64,000 bases of DNA from Rheum nobile (taxonomy: Eukaryota > Streptophyta > Magnoliopsida > Caryophyllales > Polygonaceae). The notes beneath the pieces are model-generated. The model did not search any database, had not been told where the DNA came from, and was given only the letters and a program-made list of their open reading frames with translations. Of the stretch, positions 11,900 through 22,345 are shown in pieces; position 1 is the stretch's first letter, and every line of letters begins with the position of its first letter. The translations under genes and the position numbers were made by a program. The DNA lies in assembly GCA_027886185.1 (NCBI GenBank), contig WOAB01000142.1, forward strand, positions 1,612,001-1,676,000, given 5' to 3'.

Positions 11900-13130
11900 C
11901 TAAGATCTTATCTATGGTCAGTAATGACAATTCAAGAAGAAGCTTGGTCGCTTGGAAAATTATCACCACCCCGAAAGAAGAAGGTGGTCTTGGATTCAAG
12001 GAGCTTCTCTCATGGAATCGAGCCTGCCTAGCCCAATCAATCTTTGAATTAAACAATGGGGCAGCAAATATCTGGACAAGATGGACACAAGACAACACAC
12101 TCCGAGCAACACCAATCTGGATAGTGCAATTGAAAGACTGGACTAGCTATTCCTGGCGCTGCCTCTTCAAAGTTAGAGATCTACTCCTCCAACACGTTGC
12201 TGCATCGCAACTCCTTGACAACACTAGTAACCCACATGGAGAATTCTCGGCAACAAAAACATATGATCTGCTTCGTATCACCTCCCTCATCCAGCCTTGG
12301 GCAAAATCTATCTGGTATGACCTTAATACACCAAAATGCTCATTTATTACTTAGATTGCAACACATGGAAAACTCCCTACCAAGGACAAAATCATGATAT
12401 GGACCACCATTAACAATCCTTCTTGTGTCTTATGTCATTCCCACCTTGAGACTAATGATCATCTCTGGGAAAGTTGCCCTTTTGCCACTTCTGTTCTTCA
12501 AGAGCTAATGGATGAATTGCCCAACCCATTTTGATACCGTTAGGGGCTGGCTAACCTACCTCGGCAACTCTCCGAGGAAAAGCTACAAGACTCTCTTCAC
12601 TACGACCATGATCACAAGCTACTTCAACCTCATGGCCTCAGTTGTCCTCGCAGAATCAAGTGCCATGTCAAAGCTTCCATCCTAGCAAAATGTGAGAGGA
12701 AATTCTGATTTGTACGTCTCCACCTCCCAAGGATTGGATTAAGGTTAATACCGACGGGGCCGTTGTCGATGGTCACGAGGCTGTTGCAGGGGTCTTTAGG
12801 AATGATCAAGGAGCTCGGCTTGGAGGGTTTGTTCACAATATTGGTATTTGTATGGTTCCCATGACGAAATTATGGGGTATATTATTTATAGTTTGGAGTT
12901 TTCTTGGAAGAAGCTAGGGATACAAGAGGGTTTGCTTTGAAACAGATTCACAATTGACGATTCTGTTATTTGGCAAACCTTTGGATTGTTGTCACCCGTT
13001 ATCTAGCCTTGTCGCTCAAGCGAATGACTTTCTTCGTAGGGATTAGGAAATTCAATTTTGTCACATCTTTAGAGAGGCAAATGTTATCGTTGATTGCCTC
13101 ACCTCTTTTGCTTTTTCTTTTCCTTTAGGC
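11900..13130 (+). pseudogene. LINE C-terminal part: zf-RVT and RNase H remnants
   Basis: Frame 11914-12354 reads WKIITTPKEEGGLGFKELLS and later FSATKTYDLLRITSLIQPWA, followed by KSIWYDLNTPKCSFI, typical of the zinc-binding region after plant LINE RT; CVLCHSHLETNDHLWESC follows near 12424-12478. From 12730 broken frames give VNTDGAVVDGHEAVAGVFRN and FETDSQ, the RNase H signature (first Asp and later Asp). RNase H is a feature of several angiosperm L1 families. Confidence 0.7.
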
Positions 13131-13318
13131 TTGTCATGTCTTAAATTTATCACATAATAAGGTGTTGCCTTTGATTCTGGACGTGGACGATGTTAGGGGT
13201 CGCAGTAAACCCATTTCATTTCTAAGTAGTCTCTTTACATTTATGTCATTTTAAAGTTCCGTCTCTCTTAATCCACAAATTAGATCGTGACTTAGATATT
13301 GGTTTTGCTTATTTGCAG

Positions 13319-14893
13319 GCAATGAGATGGGACAAACGCCTCTCATGAACATTAAGGTCACCATATATGCAATTCATTTTTATACAACTACTTACGAAAA
13401 TTAATAGCGCGCGAAACCATATTTGACTTTCTTTCTCATTATTATAACCAATTTTTTTATATAAAATTTGACAGGGGTATGTACTGGGAAATCCATTAAC
13501 AGATGGAAACAGTGACTGTAATGCAAGGGTAAAATATGCTCATCGTGTGTCACTTATATCTGACAAACTTTATGAGGTAAGTGATTTACTTAATTGTCTC
13601 TTTCTTGGGTTCTTTTTATGTTTATTTTAAGCTGATCTATGTAACATTCTTAGCTGTAAAGTCTAATAAGTAGATAATAATTTACTAATTGTAAAATTTA
13701 TCTAATATATATATAGGATAATATGTTGACATACAAGTAGAATATTTATTAACTAAAAGTAACATATACCAATTACCAATGGTATTGAAATCTCTCTAAT
13801 ACGGAGCATAATTTACCTTTTTCAAAAAAATAAAATTTAAATGGTATATATATGTGTTACGTACAGTCAGCGGTGTTATACTGTGATGGAAAGTATGTGA
13901 ATGCGGATCCAAATAACGCCCAATGCCAAAAGGTTCTTCATGCTATTGATGATGTGAGTTGAGCTTCCTATATTAATCCTTCAATTTATACATTCATTTA
14001 CGCCTTCTTTTCAGATTATTCTTTTGATGGATCTATTCATATTATTTTTTGTAGTACGTTATTCTTGTGGTCACAGCTGAGTAATTTCGCTACATATATG
14101 CTCAATTATATGTTCTTAATCATGGACAAAGCAGACGCTGTTTAGAATGGTTAATTTAATTAGGAAATATGAATCATACTCCGTATATATTGCTTGCATG
14201 TAATACACTTAATGGTACCTGGAATTGATCATAATTAAGAATTCTAAATTAAATTGGATGTTATAATAACTTTTGGGCGTAATAATATATATTCGATCAC
14301 GTGCAGTGCATTTTTCATGGGTTGTACCAGGCTCATGTTTTAGAACCCAATTGTGCTAATGCATCACCTAAGCGAACGAGTATGCTTCAATGGGATCCAA
14401 CTCATATCTACTCTGACGTAGAGCTCAACCTATTTCGTGACCTAAAACGACGCCGTTCAGATCTTCAAGTCGACCACTTTCCTGAACTTTGGTGTAGAGT
14501 ATGTTATATTCCCAATTTTATGCTGAAATTATATATTTAAAAGTTATGTAGTTCTCCCCATAAACTAATGAAGCTAGGTTTGGGTTGTTTTTTGGATCAA
14601 TAATTAATTTGCAGAACTATAATTACATCCCCGTTTATGTTTGGGCAAACGACAAGAACGTACAAGCAGCACTCCATGTTAGGGAGGTATAGTATACTAT
14701 ATAATATGTTCATTTAATTAATACTAGTTTGTGGCTTGATTTAATTTATATATTGTATGCACGGTTTGCAGGGAAGTATTGAAGAATGGGTTCGATGTAA
14801 TAAAACATTCTCCGGGTTTACAACAGATGTTAACAATACAGTTCCTAATCATCGACGCCTTACAAACAAGTTTGTAAGAGCTTTGGTTTACAG
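13319..14893 (+). CDS. SCPL exons 5-10: central part between Ser and Asp
   Basis: Six compact exons with clean GT-AG borders and matching phases: 13319-13356 (NEMGQTPLMNIK), 13475-13576 (GYVLGNPLTDGNSDCN and on to SLISDKLYE), 13867-13953 (YCDGKYVNADPNNAQCQKVL), 14307-14498 (CIFHGLYQAHVLEPNC and on to FPELWCR), 14615-14686 (NYIPVYVWANDKNVQAALHV) and 14772-14893 (EEWVRCNKTF and on to LTNKFVRALVY). GY.LGNP.TD and W.N...VQ.ALHV are SCPL signatures, and the paired cysteines fit the conserved disulfides. Introns 6-10 are short and TE-free until intron 10 after 14893. Confidence 0.88.
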
Positions 14894-15296
14894 GTAATTA
14901 ATTAATTGAGATGTAGATTTGTTACACTTGAGTTATTACAACATATATAGAAGACACATTCGTTACGTTTATATATGTACGTTTTGATGATATATATATA
15001 TATATAGAATTTGGTTCTAGTAAAACGGCTACTTAGAGTAAAACGGAAGTACTATTAAGGACCATTGAATTACAAATAAATGAATGGTTGTGATTAAAAG
15101 TAATTGGGTGCATGTTTATATGGTGGAATTGAACACATGATTCTAATTAATTTAGGGATTTTTTTACCTAAATTATAAGAGATCCTACCATTCCTTTTTT
15201 ATTTTATTCTCTCCCTCCCAGTTAATATCGATCTGGATTGGAATCGTCTTCGACTGAAATCGTCTTCAACTTCCGACTGGAATCGGCCACAGAGGA

Positions 15297-15368
15297 GGGC
15301 TTCAACACGCCGCCGGGCTTCAACACGCCGCCGGGCTTCAACACGCCACCGGGCTTCAACACGCCGCC
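15297..15368 (+). repeat. 18-bp tandem repeat, four copies
   Basis: Unit GGGCTTCAACACGCCGCC repeated four times with one substitution; a further relic (GAGGGCTTCAACACGCCG) lies at about 15427. A frame through this region (15238-15696) reads the repeat as GFNTPP but shows no known domain. Confidence 0.9.
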
Positions 15369-15521
15369 GCCGCCTTTGACCTCGACTGAATCGTCTTCAA
15401 CTTCCGACTGGAATCGGCCACATAGGAGGGCTTCAACACGCCGCCGTCTTCAACTTCTCTCCCTCTATCAATCCATCCCCATCTTCACGTCCTTCACCCA
15501 TAAACTCATCTCGCTGAATTC

Positions 15522-15916
15522 CTTCTCGGAAATCTCAGCGACCTCTCAGTTAAAACGCCATATCTTTTTATTTACAACTCCGAAAATTCTACAATTTTTA
15601 GGGACGAAATTAGACTTCCAGATCTATCTCTGGGAGTTGGAATCACCCAATTCCGAGTCCAGACGAAAGAGAACGAGCCAGTTGAAGTCACGCTAGATTT
15701 CTGGAAAGTTGCTGTCAATTCCTTCCCGAAAATCTCAGCGACCTCTCAGTTAAAACGCCATATCTTTTGATTTACAACTCAGAAAATTCTCCAATTTTGA
15801 GGGACGAAATTAGACTTCCAGATCTAACTCTGGGAGTTGGAATCACCCAATTTCGAGTCCAGACGAAAGAGAATGAGCAAGTTGAAGTCACGCTGGATTT
15901 CTGGAAAGTTACTGTC
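15522..15916 (+). repeat. Direct duplication of about 195 bp
   Basis: The block from TTCTCGGAAATCTCAGCGAC to GATTTCTGGAAAGTTGCTGT (about 15522-15717) recurs at about 15724-15916 with a handful of substitutions. It lies inside the intron 10 MITE. Confidence 0.85.
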
Positions 15917-16079
15917 AATTCTTGCAGAAGTTGAAGTGCAATTCGACAGGGCACTCCGTGGTATCTGGGTTGAAACTTTCAACATCAAAGGAGAATCATG
16001 AATGTAAGTTCTTACTACTCTGAAGAAGGTGCTATTGTGTTTAATTGACAGCTTGTTCTAGGAAGTTTCAGTTTTGGTG

Positions 16080-16985
16080 TTTTGGGGTATTGTTTGTAAT
16101 TAATATTCAAATTGTTTAATGTGATATTCATACAAATGCTTTTGATATTCATATTGGATGTAGGTCTCATGCATTGAATATTTGATATTTATGATGTGAT
16201 ATTCACCTAAACTTTGAATAATCATCATGTGTGAATTAAACTCTGAATATTGACACTGTTTTTATGAATATCGACTACTTATTTGTATGATTATGTGTAC
16301 AAAATATGTGAATATCATCACATATGGAATGAATATCGCTATTATAGTATTCAAATTGCTTGTTGATGGTGTTGTTTGTACTGTTTGCAATTGATATTCA
16401 AATTGTTTGATGTGATATTCACTATAATGTTGTTCATATTCAGGAGGTTTTATGCATTGAATAATTGATATTCAAATTTTATGATGTGATATTCAATATA
16501 ATGTTGTTGATATTCATTATAATAATATTGTTGATATTCATTATAATAATGTTCATATTCAGGTTGATTGAACGACTGTGCGACCCAAAATCGACGCGAC
16601 AATATCATTGGTAAACCTTACCGCCATGAATCAAAGCTTCGAAGATATTGGGTGGTGATATTCGTGTAGTTAGGTGATGACATTCATGTACTTGGGTGAC
16701 TATATTAATGTAATTGGGTGGTGGGCGATATTCACAAAATGAGTAGTGATATTCATAAATTGAGTGGTGATATTCGTGTAAGTAAATTTGATATTCATCT
16801 GATTAATTGAGATATTTATGTAACTTAGTGTGATATTCATATTATCAAGTGGTGAAATTCATGATTTAAGTGATGATATTCACATTTTTAAGATATTAAA
16901 TCTTTACTTATTAAATAGAAATCGATATTCAAACAAACATAAACGATATTCATTAACAAATGATTGATATTCGTGAACATATTAA
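16080..16985. repeat. Spaced GATATTCAT word array
   Basis: More than 30 occurrences of TGATATTCAT, GATATTCAC and close variants, irregularly spaced about 15-40 bp apart, forming most of the interior of the MITE at 15007-17271. The pattern parallels the GATGTTCAC words of the MITE at 1737-3078, pointing to one family style. No reading frame uses it. Confidence 0.8.
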
Positions 16986-17294
16986 CGATATTCACGAACG
17001 TTTAGAAATGTTCTTCCTATTTAAATTTTTAATATTTGAATGGGAGCAAAATCGATTAGGAAAGAGAATATTGTATTATTTTCTCTCTCATGTAACAACC
17101 AAAATTAATTATTTCTTATTAATAATATCCTTATTAGGTTAGATTTGGTGGTTAGGGCTCTACCATATCTCTCATATAACCCATTAATCCAACCATCCAT
17201 CAACATCAATCCGACGTTCCAGATTAGTACTTCCGTTTTACCACAATTTCCGTTTTACCGGAGCGTGCCTCTCTCTCTCTCTCTCTCTATATAT

Positions 17295-17408
17295 CGGCGA
17301 CCAAGATCTGTGTATACCTTACGTTGGTACAACTGAATGGATCAAATCACTCCAAGTACCTGTTACCACAAAATGGAGGCCCTGGTTTGTTGATGGCCAA
17401 GTTGTTGG
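17295..17408 (+). CDS. SCPL exon 11: catalytic aspartate, acceptor site not visible
   Basis: Reads GDQDLCIPYVGTTEWIKSLQ and then VPVTTKWRPWFVDGQVVG, ending GG|gtaagt. The triad Asp lies in G-D-x-D-L-x-x-P-Y. Exon 10 ends in AG of a split serine codon, so this exon should begin at the C at 17295, but the bases before it are ...ctatatat with no AG. The closest upstream AG (17262-17263) would shift the frame. The adjacent Mutator-like MITE ends about 24 bp upstream, so the insertion or later slippage in the CT/TA tract probably removed the acceptor. Confidence 0.8.
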
Positions 17409-17475
17409 GTAAGTACATACATATATATGTTTTAATAAATAAGATAAAACTTATATGTTATTGTTGTGAGTTTAA

Positions 17476-17815
17476 GGCTCCGTTCGGCAAAGTTTTTTTG
17501 AGATTAATGGAGCTTGATTTTCTTTTTAATCTAGTCGATGAGTGTTCGGTAAAAAAATATCAATCTAGCTTAGGAAGCTTATAGTAGATTAATGTAGCTT
17601 AATTTTTTCATTTTTTTTAATGTGACCCCCCTAGATTGTTAAAGATTAACAAACTGAATTTTACATTTATCTCATTTCAGCTTGTAATACCGAACACCAA
17701 CTATACTTTTTAAAAATTAAGCTAATAAATCCAGCTCCAACTCCAGCTAGTCATTCAGCTTCAGCTACTTATTCAGCTTCAACTCCCATTTCAACTGGAT
17801 TTACCGAACTGAGCC
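17476..17815. mobile_element. Tourist-type (PIF/Harbinger) MITE
   Basis: Begins GGCTCCGTTCGGCAAA and ends TTTACCGAACTGAGCC, an imperfect inverted pair, flanked by TAA on both sides (17473-17475 and 17816-17818). A 3-bp TAA/TTA duplication with GGCT(C/T)xGTTCGG ends fits Tourist elements. Length 340 bp; non-coding. Confidence 0.78.
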
Positions 17816-17939
17816 TAAGTATATTAAACCCTAACATATGCCATATATATAGGCTATATAGCCTCAAATTAAGCCCGATATAAATAAAATCCTATCTTAT
17901 ATTAATCCTAATTCTATACTCATTTTTATGCTCCCTCTT

Positions 17940-18075
17940 GGTTCAATTTATTTATTATATACCCTAAATCCTGAATTATAAATCCTAAAACAATAAAACA
18001 TAAACCTTATACCTTAAATCATAAACCCTACACCCTAAAATCCTAAATCCTAACACTTAAAATTTTAAACTCTTA
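17940..18075. repeat. Degenerate telomere-like tract
   Basis: Repeated words such as TAAACCCTA, CACCCTAAA, ATCCTAAA and TACCTTAAATC resemble decayed plant telomere units (CCCTAAA). No perfect array remains. Confidence 0.45.
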
Positions 18076-18342
18076 ACCTTAAATTTTGATTATTAATCAT
18101 GATTTAGTGTTTAAGATATAAAATAAATAAGTAAAATCTAAAAAGAATATAGGAGCACAATAAGAGAGTATGCGCGGCTTTGCTCCTGATTAAATGTCAT
18201 TTGGAACAGTTCTGATGATTAGTGATCGAGCCAAGAAGTTTGTATTACCTACATATATACAATAAACTAGCTTGTTTACTTTTGAAAAACCATGTTTGAT
18301 CCAATAAACCTTGGCAATATTATTATGCACGTCATGTTGTAG

Positions 18343-18588
18343 GTATACAACAAAATACTCAAACCTCAAGTATCGTTTGACATACACTACTATTAAGGTA
18401 CGTTCCCCCCCTAATTGCATGGCCCAATGAAATATGCACCCTATAAAACTATACATATAGTTACATCATAACATATATATATAATCATCGATGAACACAT
18501 GCAGGGAGGAGGGCACACAGCTCCAGAATACAAGCCAAAGGAGGCACTTTCGATGATTGACAAATGGCTTTCCAATTATCCACTCTAA
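18343..18588 (+). CDS. SCPL exons 12-13: C-terminus with catalytic histidine
   Basis: Exon 12 (18343-18397) completes the split glycine and reads YTTKYSNLKYRLTYTTIK before donor gtacgt. Exon 13 (18505-18588) starts after gcag and reads GGGHTAPEYKPKEALSMIDK and then WLSNYPL followed by TAA. The triad His is in G-G-G-H-T-A-P-E-Y. This is the normal SCPL end, so the 3' end of the gene is complete. Confidence 0.85.
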
Positions 18589-18880
18589 TTTTCTTATATA
18601 TTAAACTTGAGAGAATATCTTGTTTAAGAGTGAATTAAATAAACTTTTAATTATGAAATTTATATTTTGGGTCTGTTTGAATTACACATTATCTGGCATT
18701 ATAATGTCAAAAACTAACATTATAATGTCGTTTTTGGCATTATAATGTCAGTTTTTGACATTATAATGCGTAATCCAAACAAATCCTTTATATTCGCAAT
18801 CCCATTAAGGTGCAATATTATTGGCTTCGAAGAGATCCTCTCTCGGAACCGGGCTTGCTTAGAAAGTAGCGGATACTACT
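18589..18880. other. SCPL 3' flank
   Basis: AT-rich region after the SCPL stop, holding the small MITE at 18667-18786. No clear polyadenylation signal beyond generic AT-rich words. Confidence 0.5.
18667..18786. mobile_element. hAT-type MITE, 120 bp
   Basis: Flanked by the 8-bp duplication TTTATATT (18659-18666 and 18787-18794). Ends are TTGGGTCTGTTTGAATTAC and the complement of GGATTTGTTTGGATTAC. The interior is four alternating copies of the palindrome CATTATAATG (GGCATTATAATGTCAAAAAC type), so the transcript would fold into a near-perfect hairpin. An 8-bp duplication is the hAT signature. Confidence 0.8.
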
Positions 18881-18883
18881 TGG

Positions 18884-19045
18884 GGTTTACTTTTTAACGC
18901 ATAGGCAAAATTACTTTTTAACGCATAGGCTCGTACGTAACGTGAGGAACAGATCCCCACGTTACGTAATAAAAAAACACTCCTCACGTTACGTGAGGAG
19001 AGTCTCCACACGTAACATGGGAGACGGCTTCCCACGTAACGTGAG
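18884..19045. repeat. Left MULE end with dyad cluster B (ACGTAACGT)
   Basis: After two copies of TTACTTTTTAACGCATAGGC come about six dyads: GTACGTAACGTGAGGA, CACGTTACGTAA, CACGTTACGTGAGGAG, CACACGTAACATGGGAG, CCCACGTAACGTGAGGAG and a later CACGTTACGTAGA (19176). The plus-strand frame at 18942-19229 is made of these palindromes plus a leader-like CT-rich stretch and is not a convincing gene. Confidence 0.75.
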
Positions 19046-19239
19046 GAGGCTCTCCGGCTTTAAAAGCCAAATTTCTTATTCTTCTTCCTCTACCCTAAAC
19101 CGCCGCTCTCTTCTTCATCCTCCCTCCCCACATAACGTCGCTTGCTTGTCTCCTCGTTACGAATCAACAAGGTCCGCACGTTACGTAGATCCATATTCTT
19201 TAAAGGTTAGTAATAAACATTCTTGTTAATTTTTATTTT

Positions 19240-19494
19240 TAGTTTTTAGTTTTTTTGTTAGGTTATTGTAGATCCATATTGTTTTTGTGTTTTTGATCTT
19301 GTTTTTGTCGGTTTTGTGTAATTTTGAAGTAGTTATTTGCATTTGTTGGTTAATTTGATAGATATATTTTTAGTTTTAGTTTTTAGTATTTTTTTAGGTT
19401 ATTGTATATCCATATTGTTTTTGTGTTTTTGTTGGTTTTGTGTAATTTTGAAGTAGTTATTTGCATTTGTTGGTTAATTTGATAGATATATTTG
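19240..19494. repeat. Tandem duplication of about 136 bp in the PMD-gene leader
   Basis: The T-rich block from TTAGGTTATTGTAGATCCAT to GGTTAATTTGATAGATATAT occurs twice (about 19258-19370 and 19396-19492) with a small deletion in the second copy. It lies in what appears to be the 5' intron of the PMD gene (donor gttagt near 19205, acceptor ttttcag at 19920). Confidence 0.75.
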
Positions 19495-19714
19495 TATGAA
19501 CTTGTGGAAATTTGATAGATTTGTAGAAAGGGTGTTTAGGGTTTTTGTTGGATTTGTATGAAAATAGCCAAATGCAAGTGGTAGTTTTGTTGGATTTGTT
19601 TAATTAGTGTTAATTTTGTTGGATTTTGGGTAAATTTTGATGAAATAATGTCTCGCCGGAATCTGGAAAACGCGCCAAAATGTCACCGGAAATACGCCGG
19701 AATTCTGGAAATGA

Positions 19715-19835
19715 AAATTTCACACGTTGTGTGTGGAGACAGTCCACACGTAACGTGTGAAGACTGTACCCACATTATGTGTGGATGATCTCCACACATA
19801 ACGTGTGGAGACAGTCCCCACGTTAAGTGTGGATG
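19715..19835. repeat. Dyad cluster B, internal copy 1
   Basis: Five dyads of the type CACACGTAACGTGTG or CCACACATAACGTGTGG, several preceded by GGAGACAGTC. It is upstream of the first PMD exon and similar to the element ends, so it may be a duplicated terminal segment. Confidence 0.8.
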
Positions 19836-19920
19836 TAATAAATTTTTTGTTGTCTACCATGAATTTTGTTATAAATGTTTTTATTCATTGACTCCATTTG
19901 GTACACATCATCATTTTCAG

Positions 19921-20755
19921 GCGTGGATCTACCAGTACTTCAACATGTTCCGACCTGCATAGAGTAGAAGTTGGGACTTCGAGCAGTCGATCCCATATGC
20001 TCATAGATGGGACCTTTCAGAGAAACCCAACCGGATGAGAGACTACAGAACAGAGCTTGATCTGATGACTGCGGACAGAGTAAGTGCATCTACGGTCTCT
20101 CTCTATTAAGTTAGAAATTCGATGATAGGTATGTTTAATTGTTTGGCATCCCATTATGTTTAGGTTGATTGGATGCCATACGGTCCGATTGACTTCAGCG
20201 ATGCATTCTTCGCTCCTTCGCTCTTCCATGGAGTTCTATCTTGTCTTTGGATCACAGAGTCGTACATGCCAGATCGTGTGGCGAGACAGTTTGCCCGGGT
20301 ATAACAAGTTCCAAGACCGCCTATAGTGCCAATAAGGGCATGGAGGGGAACCAAAATCAGCACATACGCTATGGACTACAACATAGCTCAATTTGTCTGG
20401 GATGCCCAGAATATACATTTCATGAGACTAGATGCGATGGGCCCTCCTGTCGAGCAAGGGCATGAGTGTAGCGGTGATTATATGGGCTGGTACCTCCCAC
20501 ATACACACCCATTCGTCAACCCCCCGAGCAGTGATGACGCGACACAGGTATGAAATTGACTAATTTGTAGGTTGTTTAATTTCCGATTAACTCTATCTAT
20601 ATTTATTATACATATCAACGTTTTTGTGTTGTGTGCAGTGCATCAAATATTGCTACAGTCGTCTTCAACCACATCGCAACCATGAATGTGAAGATGTAGC
20701 AGAGGCGCTACGCCTATCATTGGATCGAATGTATCCCTTCCTTCCCAATCCCTGA
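19921..20755 (+). pseudogene. Plant mobile domain (PMD) gene, C-terminal half, broken
   Basis: Three exons: 19921-20079 (WIYQYFNMFRPA, stop, then IPYAHRWDLSEKPNRMRDYR), 20164-20547 (VDWMPYGPIDFSDAFFAPSL and VPRPPIVPIRAWRGTKISTY) and from about 20640 (VVFNHIATMNVKM, stop, QRRYAYHWIECIPSLPNPE). These match the C-terminal part of the aminotransferase-like plant mobile domain seen in MAIN/MAIL proteins and in many MULEs and Ty3 elements. In-frame stops at 19960, 20302 and about 20693, and a phase change before the last exon, show that it is dead. The N-terminal half is absent. It is transcribed towards the transposase gene, the convergent layout of MuDR-type elements. The role of PMD in transposons is not established. 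Confidence 0.75.
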
Positions 20756-20759
20756 GGAA

Positions 20760-21736
20760 ACTGTTATGGAATTTGTGTTATTATCGAACTTGTTTGGTTT
20801 TTATGGAAGTTATTGGTCTTTATGGAAGTTATTGAACTTTGAATTATTGCAACAATGAATTACGTACATGTGTCTTACATAACACAACTAGGGCTAGAGA
20901 GATTGTGCCTTCTGTATAGGTCAACATAGCGCGGTTACAACGGGGAATAAGAAAACAAAACACAACTAGGACTAGAGAGAGTTAGCCAGACATGCTTGAA
21001 GAAACAATCAAAAACATCATATGAACAATAGAAATCATTCAACTAGATTAGAAGAAGAGAAATACTTGATCAAATCCAGGGAAACAATCTTCAATCTTCA
21101 GAAATCTTCAAAGGAACTCCAAAACACAACTAGGGATCGAAATAAAAGGGGTCGAAAAAATAACATTTCGGGTCCACGGGAGGAGCACACGGTTTGTGAC
21201 AAACCGTGCCTCTTTACAGAATGCGTTTTCCTTTGTTCTGGGGCCCGCACGGTTTGCAGCATCCGGCACGGTTTGTCGCAAACCGGGCAAAACTGCGACA
21301 TGGTTTTGTAATCATCATAACTTTTGATTCCCTGGTCCAAACGCTCTAAAATTTGTAGGAGTTGTAGTTGACATCGTGAGATTTAATCTGGCGTTGGAAT
21401 CACTCAATTCGGAGTTACATAGCAAAAGTTATACTTCTTCAAAGACGAGTCTATGCGCAGAAATCACCTTCTCGGTATCCGCCTTTCACATTCCGACACG
21501 TTTCGTAACTCCGAGTCCGAAACCACGCACACGAGTGTGCACTCCGCACCCCCGAAACTCGTCATGCGCCGAACGAACTCCTTAAGTCTTGAGCGAATCC
21601 CGACTCCGAGTCCGAAATCACCAACAAGTCATAAATACAACGAACATGTGTCTTAACATTACATCAAAGTCATTGCATCATACATATGTCTTAACATAAG
21701 ATAGTTTTAATGTTTTAAAAGCATTACAATACAATA
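20760..21736. other. Intergenic MULE DNA between the convergent PMD and transposase genes
   Basis: No credible gene. Contains repeated AACACAACTAGG words (about 20882, 20960, 21122), dyad cluster C (21188-21290) and a stretch with the transcript-like words GAATCACTCAATTCGGAGTT and CCGAGTCCGAAA (twice). Frames at 21021-21656 overlap each other in several phases and have no known domain. Confidence 0.55.
21188..21290. repeat. Dyad cluster C (CACGGTTTG/CAAACCGTG)
   Basis: CACGGTTTGTGACAAACCGTG at 21188 and CACGGTTTGTCGCAAACCGGG at 21267, with a half-copy GCACGGTTTGCAGC between. Same style as the other dyad clusters but with different words. Confidence 0.8.
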
Positions 21737-22345
21737 TTAAACTTTCTTCTTTCTGCAACCCTTTGGTTTGCGTGCTTGGTACTCCGTCAATCGTTCAAGG
21801 AATGGATCTACCAAGGCATCCACAGACGGGTCATGGAATCTGACCCACGCGGTGTAAAGGTCCGGCAAGGGCGAGGTTTCGACAAGGCCAATCTACATAT
21901 TTTGAATCTAATATTAATTTTGTAATGTATATTACCAACGTGTATTTGTACTGATTTGATTGTATTAACGTACCGCAATGAAATGTTCCTCTTTCTTGAC
22001 ATGACAAATGCATATCGTCTTAAGCTTCTCTCCAACCGCTTGGTTTGGATTCGCCCTCATAGGCATGTATGTCGTGCCTACACCAACACCGATGGAGATG
22101 AACACACAGTTGAATGCAGTAGCCACCAAACATCCCATATCCGGGAGGTCCAACCACGTCTCTCGTGGGGCAGGCATGTAGGGCGCAAGAAACCATGCAA
22201 GCTTCGCCTCCATTGCCTCAAGTGTCATCGTAGACATCCAAATTGGCGCGAATAGCTCATACTCTTGTTTCAACGTAACGATCATGGTACATCGAACAAA
22301 AACCCACTTGATACGCCCACGAGCGTCACATTGACGGAGGCCCAA
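21737..22345 (-). pseudogene. OTU-like C-terminal segment of the MULE transposase
   Basis: Exon 22345-21974 reads LKQEYELFAPIW, WLDLPDMGCLVATAFNCVFI, TTYMPMRANP and KKEEHFIA; exon 21892-21737 reads PLPDLYTAWVRFHDPSVDAL and ends QARKPKGCRKKKV. The order W-(L/M)-x-(L/M)-P-D-M-G-x-L-(I/V)-A, then a short loop, then HF-(I/V) is what I know from the OTU cysteine-protease-like part fused to FAR1-type MULE transposases. The N-terminal catalytic Asp/Cys part is missing, probably because of the Ty3-like fragment upstream. Domain naming is an inference without a profile search. Confidence 0.6.

Larger units (their letters stand above)
8200..13200 (+). mobile_element. Degraded L1-type LINE with RNase H, in SCPL intron 4
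   Basis: In order on the + strand: a DUF4283-like gag domain, a CCHC knuckle, an apurinic-type endonuclease, reverse transcriptase, a zf-RVT region and an RNase H domain. This is the architecture of plant L1-clade LINEs. It carries many stops and frameshifts and is inactive. Boundaries are approximate: no clean poly-A tail or target duplication was found, and the 3' limit is set by the return to SCPL intron sequence before 13319. Confidence 0.8.
15007..17271. mobile_element. Mutator-like MITE in SCPL intron 10
   Basis: Ends are imperfect inverted repeats sharing GTAAAACGGnnn...GTAAAACGGAAGTACT. The left end begins GAATTTGGTTCTAGTAAAAC, similar in layout to the MITE at 1737. The interior carries an 18-bp tandem repeat, a 200-bp direct duplication and a long tract of GATATTCAT words; no transposase is present. 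It sits in a TA/CT-rich stretch, so the target duplication is unreadable. Its right end lies about 24 bp from SCPL exon 11, whose splice acceptor is missing. Confidence 0.7.
17409..18342. other. SCPL intron 11, with a Tourist-type MITE and telomere-like tract
   Basis: Non-coding. Contains the MITE at 17476-17815 and a CCCTAAA-like tract near 17940-18070; the remainder is AT-rich with nothing recognisable. Confidence 0.7.
34..18588 (+). pseudogene. Serine carboxypeptidase-like (SCPL clade IA) gene, probably broken; 5' end outside window
   Basis: Thirteen exons read as one SCPL protein: 34-179, 5267-5347, 5917-6039, 7750-7852, 13319-13356, 13475-13576, 13867-13953, 14307-14498, 14615-14686, 14772-14893, 17295-17408, 18343-18397 and 18505-18588 (stop TAA). 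Clade IA members are secreted or vacuolar alpha/beta hydrolases that often act as glucose-ester acyltransferases in secondary metabolism. The triad is visible: Ser in GDSYSG (exon 4), Asp in GDQDLCIPY (exon 11), His in GGGHTAPEY (exon 13). LTGGPGCSA in exon 1 gives the oxyanion hole. Signal peptide and N-terminus lie upstream of the window. Two lesions argue for a pseudogene. Exon 2 ends in phase 1 while exon 3 begins in phase 0 (an AAAA run before the donor looks one base long). Exon 11 has no AG before its expected first codon, next to a transposon. All other junctions keep phase. Substrate cannot be predicted. Confidence 0.8.

Noticed and set aside
18942..19229. 95-codon + frame at the left MULE end
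   Set aside because: Made almost wholly of ACGTAACGT dyads and a CT-rich leader; no domain.
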